A stretch of 39,037 nucleotides of DNA, taken from positions 1 to 39,037 of IMG/VR virus record IMGVR_UViG_3300033991_000232; one strand, 5' to 3'. Below the pieces are notes generated by a model. That model had not been told where the DNA came from. It did no database searches and worked only from the letters and a program-made list of their open reading frames with translations. Each line of letters begins with the position of its first letter. Position 1 is the first letter of the stretch. This document shows positions 7,027 through 13,588 of the stretch, one piece after another. Position numbers and translations under genes: made by a program. This stretch comes from a virus.

Positions 7027-7659
7027 TCACGCTACACTGGCATGAGTCCCCACCACCTCCTCTACCGCGTGATCCGATACTGGAACCAGCGCGCTCATGA
7101 CCCGGGCACGCTGAAATTCAGCCTGGAGAAACAAGTACTCCGCGTCGGAGAAATGAGGCACGTCATCGTCCCGCAACTGCTCCAACCTGCGGCACGCCTG
7201 ACCGATCATACCGTTGGCCTCATCGAAATGCTGATGCCCCTTGTGCAATTCACGCACTTTGAGCGCAATACCTCCCTTGTATATCTCCCAGGCATTGGCC
7301 AGCCGTTGCGAGACCGGCGCCACCGGATGGACGATCTCTACCATCTGGCCCCAGGCCAATATCATGAAGCGGGTGTTCACGAACCGGCCTTGCTGTTGCA
7401 CCCACTCCACCGTAACCGGCCCCAGGTCTGTTTCCGCCAATGCCGCCGTCATCTGAACCAGATACTGCGCGATCAGATCCTTACTGATGCCCGGCAGTGT
7501 GCGACCCTGGGGGTCGAGCAATACGGGCGGACGGAAAATGGCAACTTCACGGCCCTTCACCGCCGCTGCCTCTGCACGGTCAGCCTGGGGCACATCGTAT
7601 ACGATCACTTTCGTCCCCTGCTTGTGCTTCGGCTCTCTCAATAACCCCGTGAACTTCAT
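7027..7659 (-). CDS. Hypothetical protein, 210 residues
   Basis: Starting at ATG 7659 after TTGGAGGTGTAGG, the protein begins MKFTGLLREPKHKQGTKVIV. It continues with mixed alpha/beta sequence (GPVTVEWVQQQGRFVNTRFM) and ends in a long helical C terminus from about residue 120 with charged heptad-like spacing. No catalytic motif is evident. A longer frame to 7767 would read through GCGT repeats and is unlikely. The function is unknown; the isolated position with its own leader suggests independent control. Confidence 0.65.
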   Translation of the reverse strand: MKFTGLLREPKHKQGTKVIVYDVPQADRAEAAAVKGREVAIFRPPVLLDPQGRTLPGISKDLIAQYLVQMTAALAETDLGPVTVEWVQQQGRFVNTRFMILAWGQMVEIVHPVAPVSQRLANAWEIYKGGIALKVRELHKGHQHFDEANGMIGQACRRLEQLRDDDVPHFSDAEYLFLQAEFQRARVMSALVPVSDHAVEEVVGTHASVA

Positions 7660-7683
7660 CCTACACCTCCAATCTATATGAAT

Positions 7684-7742
7684 CGCGTGCGTGCGTCGTG
7701 CGTGCGTGCGTCTACGCACCCCCACGCACGCCTCACGCACGC
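7684..7742. repeat. GCGT-rich short tandem and inverted repeats
   Basis: The stretch contains runs of GCGTGCGTGCGT and, facing them, CGCACCCCCACGCACG, so several hairpins can form. It fills the 73-base gap between the four-helix membrane protein gene and the 210-residue gene and enters the former's last codons. It could be a regulator binding cluster; a simple replication-slippage repeat is also possible. Confidence 0.5.
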
Positions 7743-8650
7743 TCCTCGTGGGGTGGGGCAGTCCCATTCCCCCCCCCCGCCAACGACGCCAACACCTTCC
7801 GCCCGACCACCGTCAGCTCAATCCCCTGCCGGTGGGCGGATGGATCCTTCCACACCGCCAGCCCCCGCCCCATCATCTCCTCCACGAACGCCTGATACTC
7901 TTCTCTCCCTGTCAGCGGTCGCCCTTTGCCCGCCAGGCTCCGCTCCGAAATGCTGGCCCCGCCCAGAATCCACTTTGCAAGCTGTTTAGACCGCCTGATT
8001 GCATCTGGCCCTTCCAGCAACGTTCCAATTGCCTTCGCCCGCACATTCCCGTCCTCAGTGCGCCAAGTGAGCTCCACCTGCGACCGCTCTGTCCGAGCGG
8101 GCGGCTCAGCCCCCTGCGGATTCAACGACTTGAAGATTTTCCCCACCTGCCACGGCCAGATCACCCCCGGCCAGGCAATCGCCGTCCGCGGCGACGTCGG
8201 GCCGCCGGGGTCCACGATCTCCCCGGTGTACCGATACGTGCCAACAAAGAGAGGATAAATGACGACCACCAACAGGAACCCAATTGACCACATTTCCAGC
8301 AGGACCAGCCAATGCTCAGCGATCAGCCAGTGCCAGAGTTGCCGCGATAGAGGCACCCCGGCCACCAGGCCGATGGTGCCAAACGTCACTGCTAGAAACG
8401 CCGCAATCACCCAGTTCTCCGTCTGCCGCCACAACCGCCAACAGATGAAGCCACCACCCGCCAGCGCTGCCAGCGGCATAACCGCTTCCCGCGCCAGAAT
8501 CACGCACGCAGACAGCGCCAGGTAGATCCCCCCCGTGCACCAGGCCAATCTGCGTACCTGCTGCCACGGGATCTTGACCTCGGTCGCCGTATCTTCCTTC
8601 TTGACGACAACCTGGCCCGGGCCAGGCCCGATGATCGTCGGCTCCCCCAC
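7733..8650 (-). CDS. Membrane protein with cytoplasmic winged-helix-like C terminus
   Basis: This 305-residue protein has four hydrophobic segments in its first half (around residues 39-53, 58-71, 82-99 and 116-137). A soluble tail follows, with a helical region (GTLLEGPDAIRRSKQLAKWI) and an end resembling a winged helix (REEYQAFVEEMMGRGLAVWK and ELTVVGRKVLASL). Similar ends in plasmid and phage proteins bind DNA, so this could be a membrane-tethered DNA-binding protein. ATG 8650 lies three bases after the upstream stop. Homology and function are not known to me. Confidence 0.65.
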   Translation of the reverse strand: MGEPTIIGPGPGQVVVKKEDTATEVKIPWQQVRRLAWCTGGIYLALSACVILAREAVMPLAALAGGGFICWRLWRQTENWVIAAFLAVTFGTIGLVAGVPLSRQLWHWLIAEHWLVLLEMWSIGFLLVVVIYPLFVGTYRYTGEIVDPGGPTSPRTAIAWPGVIWPWQVGKIFKSLNPQGAEPPARTERSQVELTWRTEDGNVRAKAIGTLLEGPDAIRRSKQLAKWILGGASISERSLAGKGRPLTGREEYQAFVEEMMGRGLAVWKDPSAHRQGIELTVVGRKVLASLAGGGNGTAPPHEERA

Positions 8651-8653
8651 GTC

Positions 8654-8881
8654 TTACCCCCTCATCCGCCCTGTCAGATATGATCCGACCCGATGGCCTC
8701 CCAACACCACACGCTGAACCACCGGCCTCGCCACCTCTGGCGCGCGAGACTGCTCACCCAGCCTGGCCACCCCGGCCAGCAACTCAGCACGAGTCACCGG
8801 CGGCTCATCCACCAGAGCCTCAATCTGTGCCAGAGTCTCTGCTGTGAGCCAGGCTGCCAACCGCTTGTACGATGCGCTCAT
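8654..8881 (-). CDS. Hypothetical protein, 75 residues
   Basis: The frame begins MSASYKRLAAWLTAETLAQI and has a helical N-terminal half with an EPPVTRAELLAGVARLG segment that could be a short helix-turn-helix. ATG 8881 follows a strong GGAGG at six bases, which supports it although it overlaps the end of the upstream frame by 62 bases. It is directly followed by the membrane protein gene. The function is unknown. Confidence 0.6.
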   Translation of the reverse strand: MSASYKRLAAWLTAETLAQIEALVDEPPVTRAELLAGVARLGEQSRAPEVARPVVQRVVLGGHRVGSYLTGRMRG

Positions 8882-9086
8882 CGTCTACCTCCGTCATGCC
8901 ATGTCGCTCTCCCCACCCTGGCCAGCGCCGCTCCGCCATTCCATCCGCCAGCCGACCCAACGACCCACCCGGTTGTAGCCGTCGCAGCAACGCCCGGCCT
9001 CCCACGATCACCACCGGCACCACTACCAGCCACACGCTACATACCGCTACAACCGCCTGGAGCGTTGAAAATCCACCATTGGACAT
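8820..9086 (-). CDS. Small single-pass membrane protein
   Basis: This 88-residue protein has one clear transmembrane helix (AVVAVCSVWLVVVPVVIVGG) near the N terminus and a charged cytoplasmic-type tail. ATG 9086 follows GGAGAG at eight to ten bases. The last third overlaps the next gene in another frame. It is the first gene to the left of the iteron array. The function is unknown. Confidence 0.55.
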   Translation of the reverse strand: MSNGGFSTLQAVVAVCSVWLVVVPVVIVGGRALLRRLQPGGSLGRLADGMAERRWPGWGERHGMTEVDDERIVQAVGSLAHSRDSGTD

Positions 9087-9137
9087 TTATACGCCTCTCT
9101 CCAAAAAATCGCCCAAATCGCCTCTAAAACCCTCTTA

Positions 9138-9219
9138 CCCCACCGTCCAACCCCACCGTCCAACCCCACCGTCCAACCCCACCGTAGAAAAGACAACCCC
9201 ACCGTAACAACCCCACCGT
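9138..9219. repeat. Iteron array, six copies of CCCCACCGT, candidate centromere of the ParA system
   Basis: Six exact copies of CCCCACCGT begin at 9138, 9151, 9164, 9177, 9197 and 9211, four of them in strict 13-bp register and mostly preceded by CAA. They lie directly downstream of the ParA and ribbon-helix-helix genes. Small ribbon-helix-helix partition proteins bind such direct repeats, so this is the likely partition site (parS/parC). The 158-base gap holding it has no gene. A seventh copy (12366-12374) overlaps the -35 region of another promoter. Confidence 0.75.
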
Positions 9220-9244
9220 ATGACATACAAAACAGGCCCAGTTT

Positions 9245-9643
9245 TCACTTTTTTCCCACATTCAGGAACTGGCGTAATGCCTTCGTCAGCCCATCAAGAT
9301 CTTCATCTTCAAGCACTACCACCCAACCCCACCGAGGTGCTCGGCTTGCCCGCCGCCGTCCATCCAGTATGATCTCACCCTGGATATACTGTTCAACCCC
9401 TTCCATTACAAATAGGTTGACAATCCCCGCCGGTGAGCACTCCTCAAACTCTGCAATGAGCCTGATCATCTCCACAATTTCCGGTTTCAGTTCCAGAGTT
9501 GTCCGCTGCCGCTGTGCATTCTGTACAGCCCTCTTTCGCTGCTCAGGCGTCATTTCACGCCGCCGCTGTCGTTGATACCCATCTTCTAATACCGCGACCA
9601 CAGCCGGATCAATAATCCTCTTGCGACGTTCCCTATCCACCAT
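9245..9643 (-). CDS. Ribbon-helix-helix DNA-binding protein, likely ParB-type partner of ParA
   Basis: The 132-residue protein is basic at its N terminus and carries a ribbon-helix-helix domain at about residues 47-88: the strand RTTLELKPE, helix VEMIRLIAEFEE and second helix PAGIVNLFVMEGVEQYI. The C terminus is acidic and separate. ATG 9643 follows GGAGGTGCG and overlaps the parA stop, so the two are coupled. In type Ib partition systems a small protein of this fold binds a centromere of direct repeats and its own promoter and stimulates the ParA ATPase. The iterons next to it fit this well. Confidence 0.75.
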   Translation of the reverse strand: MVDRERRKRIIDPAVVAVLEDGYQRQRRREMTPEQRKRAVQNAQRQRTTLELKPEIVEMIRLIAEFEECSPAGIVNLFVMEGVEQYIQGEIILDGRRRASRAPRWGWVVVLEDEDLDGLTKALRQFLNVGKK

Positions 9644-10421
9644 TCCGCACCTCCTGGGCCAGCCGCTGCAGCACCTGGCGATACCCGCCCCGCAGCACGC
9701 CGCAGATCTCCACCCCCATAATCGCTCGGCATCTGGGCGCATATTCCCACAGGGTCTTGCCGAAGGCAGGAGCCTCACGCGCCTTGACGTCGAGCGGGAT
9801 CGGTGGCCAGCCCCGCTTCCCGAACTGCTCCACTAGGCTCTCCAACTGCTCGTGGCTTTCATTGGTAGTTCTCTCCCACATCGTGGGCAGGATGCCCAGG
9901 AAGCGCCCACACGCACTGCTGCCGCCCAGCTCCGTCAATGTCGCGGCGCTGGCCAGCGCATCGCCCGCGCCGATGACGGCCAGGTGGTCGAGAGCCACAG
10001 GAATCAGGAAGTAGTCGCACGCCACCAGCGCGCCGACCTGAAGTACATCCACCCCTGGCGCACTGTCCAAAACACACACGTCGCAATGTCCGTTCAACTT
10101 CCGCAACGCTCGGCGCAAGGCTTGCTCCCGAAACGCCTCCCCCGCCAGCCGGTTCTTTGCCTCCACCGCCTGCTTGTCGCTGAGCACGATACTCAGCCGT
10201 TCACGGCCCGTAGCGGTGACCGCCCGCAGCGGATCGCCGAACAGCAGCCGATACAGCCCATCCCCCTTCTCGAGCCCCAGCGCGTCGGCACAATTGCCCT
10301 GCGCGTCGAGATCCACCAGAACCGTCTGAGCCCCGGCCATCGCCAGCCCATGGGCCAGCGTTACGGCGGTCGTGGTTTTGCCCACCCCGCCCTTCTGATT
10401 GATGATCGCAATCGTGATCAC
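9633..10421 (-). CDS. parA: ParA-family partition ATPase
   Basis: This 262-residue protein has the deviant Walker A motif KGGVGKTT at residues 10-17, a DLDAQGN switch segment at 37-43 and the later Walker B-like VCVLDSAPG. These define the ParA/MinD ATPases that segregate low-copy plasmids over the nucleoid. The start is GTG 10421 after GAGGAGGAGCA; the ATG at 10508 would add a Ser/Gln-rich repeat without support. With the ribbon-helix-helix gene and the iterons it forms a partition cassette, which implies a plasmid-like prophage stage beside the integrase. Confidence 0.88.
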   Translation of the reverse strand: MITIAIINQKGGVGKTTTAVTLAHGLAMAGAQTVLVDLDAQGNCADALGLEKGDGLYRLLFGDPLRAVTATGRERLSIVLSDKQAVEAKNRLAGEAFREQALRRALRKLNGHCDVCVLDSAPGVDVLQVGALVACDYFLIPVALDHLAVIGAGDALASAATLTELGGSSACGRFLGILPTMWERTTNESHEQLESLVEQFGKRGWPPIPLDVKAREAPAFGKTLWEYAPRCRAIMGVEICGVLRGGYRQVLQRLAQEVRNGG

Positions 10422-10514
10422 TGCTCCTCCTCTTCCGCTGCGGAATCTGGCGGGCACCGGCTGGCTCTGGCTCTGAGGCTCTGGCTCGGTGCCGATGCCG
10501 GTGCCCACCTAATT
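10422..10514. promoter_or_regulatory. parA leader with inverted repeat and dispersed palindrome
   Basis: This 93-base gap before parA contains one exact copy of the 13-bp palindrome (10433-10445), ending 12 bases upstream of the start codon. It also has a perfect 10-bp inverted repeat GGGCACCGGC/GCCGGTGCCC (10452-10461 with 10497-10506) whose 35-base loop repeats GGCTCTGGCTC. Partition operons are normally autoregulated at such a place. No -10/-35 pair is convincing. Confidence 0.55.
10433..10445. repeat. Dispersed 13-bp palindrome, copy 3 (parA leader)
   Basis: TTCCGC-T-GCGGAA in non-coding DNA just upstream of the parA start and its ribosome binding site, so a bound protein here could block parA expression. 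Confidence 0.8.
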
Positions 10515-11477
10515 CTACAGCCGCTCAGCGCCTTCCGGCACCAGCCGGACAGGCCCGAACTCTGTCCGATGACCCCTGCACCAGTTGGGCATCTGGTCTG
10601 GCTCTCGGACCTCGATCCGCTCAACCTTGAACACGTAAGCCAGACGCACCGGCGGTTCGTATGCCCCCACCGATCGCCACCAGCCGTCATCATCGCACGT
10701 ATCCGTCAGCGAATCGAGCGTCTGCCAATCCACGCACCGCTCGCCATCCTCCTCGGCCCGCGCATAGTAGACCCTATAGTAAGCGAACGGCTCAAACACG
10801 TTCGCCTGCAGGATGACCCGCTGGGCCTCGCGCTCTGCCTCTGCGGCAGCCGCCCGCTCACGCGCCTGGGCATAGGCTTCTTTAATCTCCGGCACACTGG
10901 AGATCGAGTACGGCACGTGGTCATAGAGATGCTCAGGCAGCGGAAACTCGGTCACCGTCTCCAGTTCCGCTATGACCTCGCGGATTCTCGCCTCTTGCTC
11001 AGCCTTTGCCTGACGCTCACGATCCGCCTTTGCCTTGGCGATGCGTTCCTCCGCCGCCACAAACGCCGCCGCGACCTCAGCATCTTCCCCCAGGTCCCAG
11101 TCCCGGATCCGAGAACTGATCCAATCGGAGATAACAGTGCAATCGGCCAGTGCCTCCAGCACGCGCACCTTCCATTCCCCCCGGTCCACGTACCAGGCAT
11201 CTACCGAGTCAATCCAGTCCAGAACAACCTCCCCCTTGGCGTAGTATTGCCAACGTCTCGATCCATCATCGAACTGCCAGGTCTTACCACGGTAAGTAAG
11301 CTTGACGCACTCTACCGTGAACTCAGCCTGCAATTCGTCCAACAATGCCGCACCGACCTCGTTCTCCCAATGCTGGCGCAGCGCGGCGACCTTCTCCTGG
11401 ACAACACGCTCCTCGACTTGCCGCCGCTGCTCCTGGAGAAACTCGACCTCGGACCTCAACTGATCAATCGCGCTCAT
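10515..11477 (-). CDS. Coiled-coil protein of unknown function, 320 residues
   Basis: The N terminus is a coiled coil (LRSEVEFLQEQRRQVEERVV). A compact region rich in Trp and Tyr follows (LTYRGKTWQFDDGSRRWQYY). Further on come a highly charged Ala/Glu/Lys/Arg helix (AEERIAKAKADRERQAKAEQ) and a last domain with Cys pairs. ATG 11477 overlaps the upstream stop as TGATG. The large size in a block of short genes suggests a structural or DNA-processing role, but I do not recognise a family. Confidence 0.65.
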   Translation of the reverse strand: MSAIDQLRSEVEFLQEQRRQVEERVVQEKVAALRQHWENEVGAALLDELQAEFTVECVKLTYRGKTWQFDDGSRRWQYYAKGEVVLDWIDSVDAWYVDRGEWKVRVLEALADCTVISDWISSRIRDWDLGEDAEVAAAFVAAEERIAKAKADRERQAKAEQEARIREVIAELETVTEFPLPEHLYDHVPYSISSVPEIKEAYAQARERAAAAEAEREAQRVILQANVFEPFAYYRVYYARAEEDGERCVDWQTLDSLTDTCDDDGWWRSVGAYEPPVRLAYVFKVERIEVREPDQMPNWCRGHRTEFGPVRLVPEGAERL

Positions 11478-11743
11478 CACTTCACCCCCTGAATGATTCT
11501 CCCTAATGGCTGGGGCTCAGGCTCCTCGGGCATCTCTACGACCGCCAGAAACGCCACCACTACCTGCAACAACGCCCGCAGCAGCACCACCAACTCCGTC
11601 AGGCTGGGCTCTGTCCCCTTGCCGCCGTTGATGAGCGGCAGCCCAACCCGCAGTTGTGCTTCCAACGACCGCTTCCATGCTCGCAGTGCTTGATCATTCC
11701 GCTGCAACCGCCGAAGCTCGCTCGGAGAGATCTTCACGCCCAT
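11477..11743 (-). CDS. Hypothetical protein, 88 residues
   Basis: The frame begins MGVKISPSELRRLQRNDQAL, a basic helical start resembling DNA-binding leader helices. It continues with a hydrophobic helix (TELVVLLRALLQVVVAFLAV) that could be membrane-inserted or a helical dimer core. ATG 11743 follows GGAGGTGGGAG. It overlaps the preceding gene by 50 bases in another frame and is coupled to the next. The function is unknown. Confidence 0.55.
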   Translation of the reverse strand: MGVKISPSELRRLQRNDQALRAWKRSLEAQLRVGLPLINGGKGTEPSLTELVVLLRALLQVVVAFLAVVEMPEEPEPQPLGRIIQGVK

Positions 11744-11897
11744 CTCCCACCTCCACGATCCCAATCACGCGCAACCCCGGCCCCGGCCCCAGCCCCACCC
11801 CGACCTCCGCCAGACTGCGCACCACCACCGAGACGATGGCCTCCCGCCGCCCCTCCACCACAACCTCATCGTGTATGGATCCGCAGAATTCATCCAT
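11694..11897 (-). CDS. Hypothetical protein, 67 residues
   Basis: The frame MDEFCGSIHDEVVVEGRREA continues with Val/Gly-rich beta-like sequence. ATG 11897 has GAGGTGGG upstream. The overlap with the next gene is long, so one of the two could be wrong, but both have good ribosome sites. Not recognised. Confidence 0.5.
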   Translation of the reverse strand: MDEFCGSIHDEVVVEGRREAIVSVVVRSLAEVGVGLGPGPGLRVIGIVEVGDGREDLSERASAVAAE

Positions 11898-11906
11898 CGT
11901 CCCACC

Positions 11907-12155
11907 TCAGTACCGCCGCGTCAGCGCGACCGCGACGTCATACAGCACGGCCAGCCCCTCACGATCCCGCTCGGCCAGCATCAGGCCGACCTCCTCCACC
12001 AGATCCACGTAGAGCTGGCCGCACGTGCACTCGGCCTCCTGGCCCTGCTCCAGCGCCGCGTGTCCGGCCTCCGTGAGCCACAGCCCACAGCTCGGCCCAT
12101 CATCGGCACCGGCCACCGTCACGACCTCAATTGCTTGACCTACTACCTTTGGCAT
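11907..12155 (-). CDS. Small protein behind a structured leader
   Basis: The 82-residue protein begins MPKVVGQAIEVVTVAGADDG, has ECTCGQLYVDLVEEVGLML in the middle and ends in LTRRY. A CTC pair and an upstream Cys could coordinate metal. ATG 12155 has AAAGGAG at the right distance; this ribosome site is part of the repeat GGAGACGCGAA that also occurs in the leader. An in-frame ATG at 12203 exists but has no ribosome site. Expression is probably controlled by the leader described at 12156-12325. The function is unknown. Confidence 0.65.
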   Translation of the reverse strand: MPKVVGQAIEVVTVAGADDGPSCGLWLTEAGHAALEQGQEAECTCGQLYVDLVEEVGLMLAERDREGLAVLYDVAVALTRRY

Positions 12156-12325
12156 TTCGCGTCTCCTTTCAGTCTGGTAAACGACAAAGGCCCACAGCGG
12201 CATCGCCACCCGGAGACGCGAATCTCAGACAGGCGCTTTTGCCACTGTGGGCCTTTATCCACAACCGATATAGGGTTGTCAAAAGTGGCGATAAAAAATC
12301 GCCTGTGTGTGAGATTCGCGTCTCC
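12156..12325 (-). promoter_or_regulatory. 5' leader with competing inverted repeats (candidate RNA switch)
   Basis: On the minus-strand transcript the order is: arm A (12310-12325), small hairpin (12287-12303), small hairpin (12261-12279), arm C (12241-12256), arm A' (12212-12227), arm C' (12186-12201), then A'' (12156-12166), which contains the ribosome binding site. A pairs perfectly with A' over 16 bp; C pairs with C' over 16 bp with one G-U. A'' repeats the first 11 bases of A, so it can replace A in pairing with A'. The A:A' and C:C' stems cross and A' can hold only one partner, so the structures exclude each other. This is the layout of a translational switch. Confidence 0.7.
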
Positions 12326-12336
12326 CTACGCTTTCT

Positions 12337-12365
12337 ATGATACCACACTTTATCCCCCTTGTCAA
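12337..12365 (-). promoter_or_regulatory. Sigma-70 promoter overlapping an iteron copy, minus strand
   Basis: On the minus strand TTGACA (12360-12365), a 17-base spacer and TATCAT (12337-12342). Transcription should begin near 12330, so arm A of the switch would form the very 5' end. The -35 box is followed on the upstream side by an iteron copy (CCCCACCGT, 12366-12374), so the partition DNA-binding protein may control this promoter. Confidence 0.75.
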
Positions 12366-12389
12366 CCCCACCGTTAGCTTTCTAAGAAT

Positions 12390-12402
12390 TTCCGCCGCCG
12401 AA
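12390..12402. repeat. Dispersed palindrome, imperfect copy
   Basis: TTCCGC-C-GCCGAA differs from the 13-bp palindrome by one base. It lies in non-coding DNA between the promoter and the stop of the preceding gene. Confidence 0.45.
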
Positions 12403-12405
12403 ATC

Positions 12406-12660
12406 CTATCTACCCTGGCGCTTCGCCCGCCGCGCCTGCCGGTTGTTTCGTCTCCGTCGTGCCTTGCGCTTCTTGACGGCCGCCCGCTGATCCCTCGCCC
12501 ACTGACTCAATGGCCCGTGCCCATCGAAATCAACCTGGTCATGCGCCGTTTCCAACAGCTCCTCAGCCTCAACCTGCAAATGCTTCGGTATCCAGATATA
12601 CCCAACCGGGAGCACCTCTCCTAGATCTACTTCGATAATGCGCCCTGTCTTCGGATCCAT
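12406..12660 (-). CDS. Small protein with strongly basic C terminus
   Basis: This 84-residue protein has an acidic first half (MDPKTGRIIEVDLGEVLPVG) and a tail of almost only Lys, Arg, Ala and Gln (KKRKARRRRNNRQARRAKRQ), which must bind nucleic acid or an acidic partner. ATG 12660 follows TTAGGAGGTGAGGG. It sits ten bases after the orphan transposase-domain gene and is probably co-transcribed. The function is unknown. Confidence 0.65.
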   Translation of the reverse strand: MDPKTGRIIEVDLGEVLPVGYIWIPKHLQVEAEELLETAHDQVDFDGHGPLSQWARDQRAAVKKRKARRRRNNRQARRAKRQGR

Positions 12661-12670
12661 CCCTCACCTC

Positions 12671-13375
12671 CTAAAGTGGCGGCCACCCAAACTCCTCTGG
12701 CCCATACAGATGCTCGTGATTCAGCCGGTCGTGGGCATACGGCTCCCGCACCGGCAGCCCCTCCAACGTCCGCCAGCGCTCCCACAGATGTGCCAGAAAT
12801 ACCTTCGCCATCTTGCGCATCGCCGCCCGATGGCGCCGAACCACCGGCCAGTCAGGCCGATTCGCATCGTAGTACTCACGGGCACTATCGTACACGCGCC
12901 GGTACGGACTGCCCACCTTCATGAAACTCCCGGCGATGAGCAACACCACGACCTTCAGACGCTTGTTATAGTGCAAGCGCTCCCCGGCCGTCGGCCGTTC
13001 GCGCTCGCCGTCCACCACCCCCATCCCGCAATAGCGCCACAGCGCCGAAACCGTCGAGGCGCGCTCGATCTCGATCGGCGCGACCAACTTGGCGGCCAGC
13101 ACCTCGCCGATCCCCTTGAGCGCCATCAAGTGCCCCATGATCGGCTCAGATTCGGCCAGGGCGCGCACCAGCGACCGGATATCGCCGTCCAGCTCGTGCT
13201 CCAGGTCGAGGAATCGCTCATACCACCGCGCCAGAAGCTCTTCCTGCTTACTGCCCCCGGCGTCATCCGACCCACGCACCACCGCATCGAGGCGATTCCC
13301 GAATTGGATACGCGCCTTCTGGACCTGGCGGTCCCGCGTATCCACCAACGCCCTCAGTAACTCCTGTCCTTTCAT
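12671..13375 (-). CDS. Orphan IS110-type C-terminal (Transposase_20/HhH-like) domain protein
   Basis: From ATG 13375 (ribosome site GGGGGAAGG) the protein has 234 residues. A coiled N-terminal part precedes a helix-hairpin-helix segment MALKGIGEVLAAKLVAPIEI and then SALWRYCGMGVVDGERERP, followed by a helical region. This matches the C-terminal domain of IS110/IS116/IS902 recombinases as I recall it. The N-terminal RuvC-like DEDD domain is missing and the expected SG near the active Ser reads PTAG. It is therefore unlikely to transpose by itself. A longer frame to 13537 would translate the 18-bp repeat array as hexapeptides and lacks a ribosome site. Confidence 0.65.
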   Translation of the reverse strand: MKGQELLRALVDTRDRQVQKARIQFGNRLDAVVRGSDDAGGSKQEELLARWYERFLDLEHELDGDIRSLVRALAESEPIMGHLMALKGIGEVLAAKLVAPIEIERASTVSALWRYCGMGVVDGERERPTAGERLHYNKRLKVVVLLIAGSFMKVGSPYRRVYDSAREYYDANRPDWPVVRRHRAAMRKMAKVFLAHLWERWRTLEGLPVREPYAHDRLNHEHLYGPEEFGWPPL

Positions 13376-13404
13376 TTTGCCTTCCCCCTTTCTGGGTATC
13401 TCAG

Positions 13405-13557
13405 ATTTTCGCTCTCGTAGTCTGGGCCTCTCAAATACCGTGGCTCGCTTCTTGCTCTTGGTCTTCTCCACAGCTTGGGCTCGCTCTGCGACTTTGGTTC
13501 TCTCGTTCATTCTGGCTCGCTCTTCCACTTTGGGCAACTTACCATCGCTGGCTCGCT
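13405..13557. repeat. Array 1: 9-mer units at exactly 18-bp spacing
   Basis: Nine units begin at 13405, 13423, 13441, 13459, 13477, 13495, 13513, 13531 and 13549, always 18 bp apart. TGGCTCGCT recurs at 13441, 13513 and 13549 (GGGCTCGCT at 13477). The units between vary (TGGTTCTCT, TGGTCTTCT, TGGGCCTCT, TGGGCAACT), and 13405 is weak. The nine spacer bases are unrelated. The array ends 30 bases before the start of the orphan transposase-domain gene. The rest of 13376-13588 holds no gene. Confidence 0.8.
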
Positions 13558-13588
13558 TACTCTCCTGATTCCATCGGGGACTTCGGCC

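Noticed and set aside
9852-11492. Plus-strand frame of 546 codons
   Set aside because: It lies opposite parA and the coiled-coil gene, is rich in His, Arg, Leu and Pro as expected for the antisense of G+C-rich genes, and lacks a ribosome site.
12186-12256. Simple intrinsic terminator formed by the AAAGGCCCACAG inverted repeat
   Set aside because: The stem is strong but the loop of 39 bases is long and no T-run follows on either strand; its crossing with the other repeat fits a switch better.
13376-13557. CRISPR array in the 18-bp periodic region
   Set aside because: Units are 9 bases and degenerate, spacers 9 bases, far below any CRISPR repeat or spacer size, and no cas gene is present.
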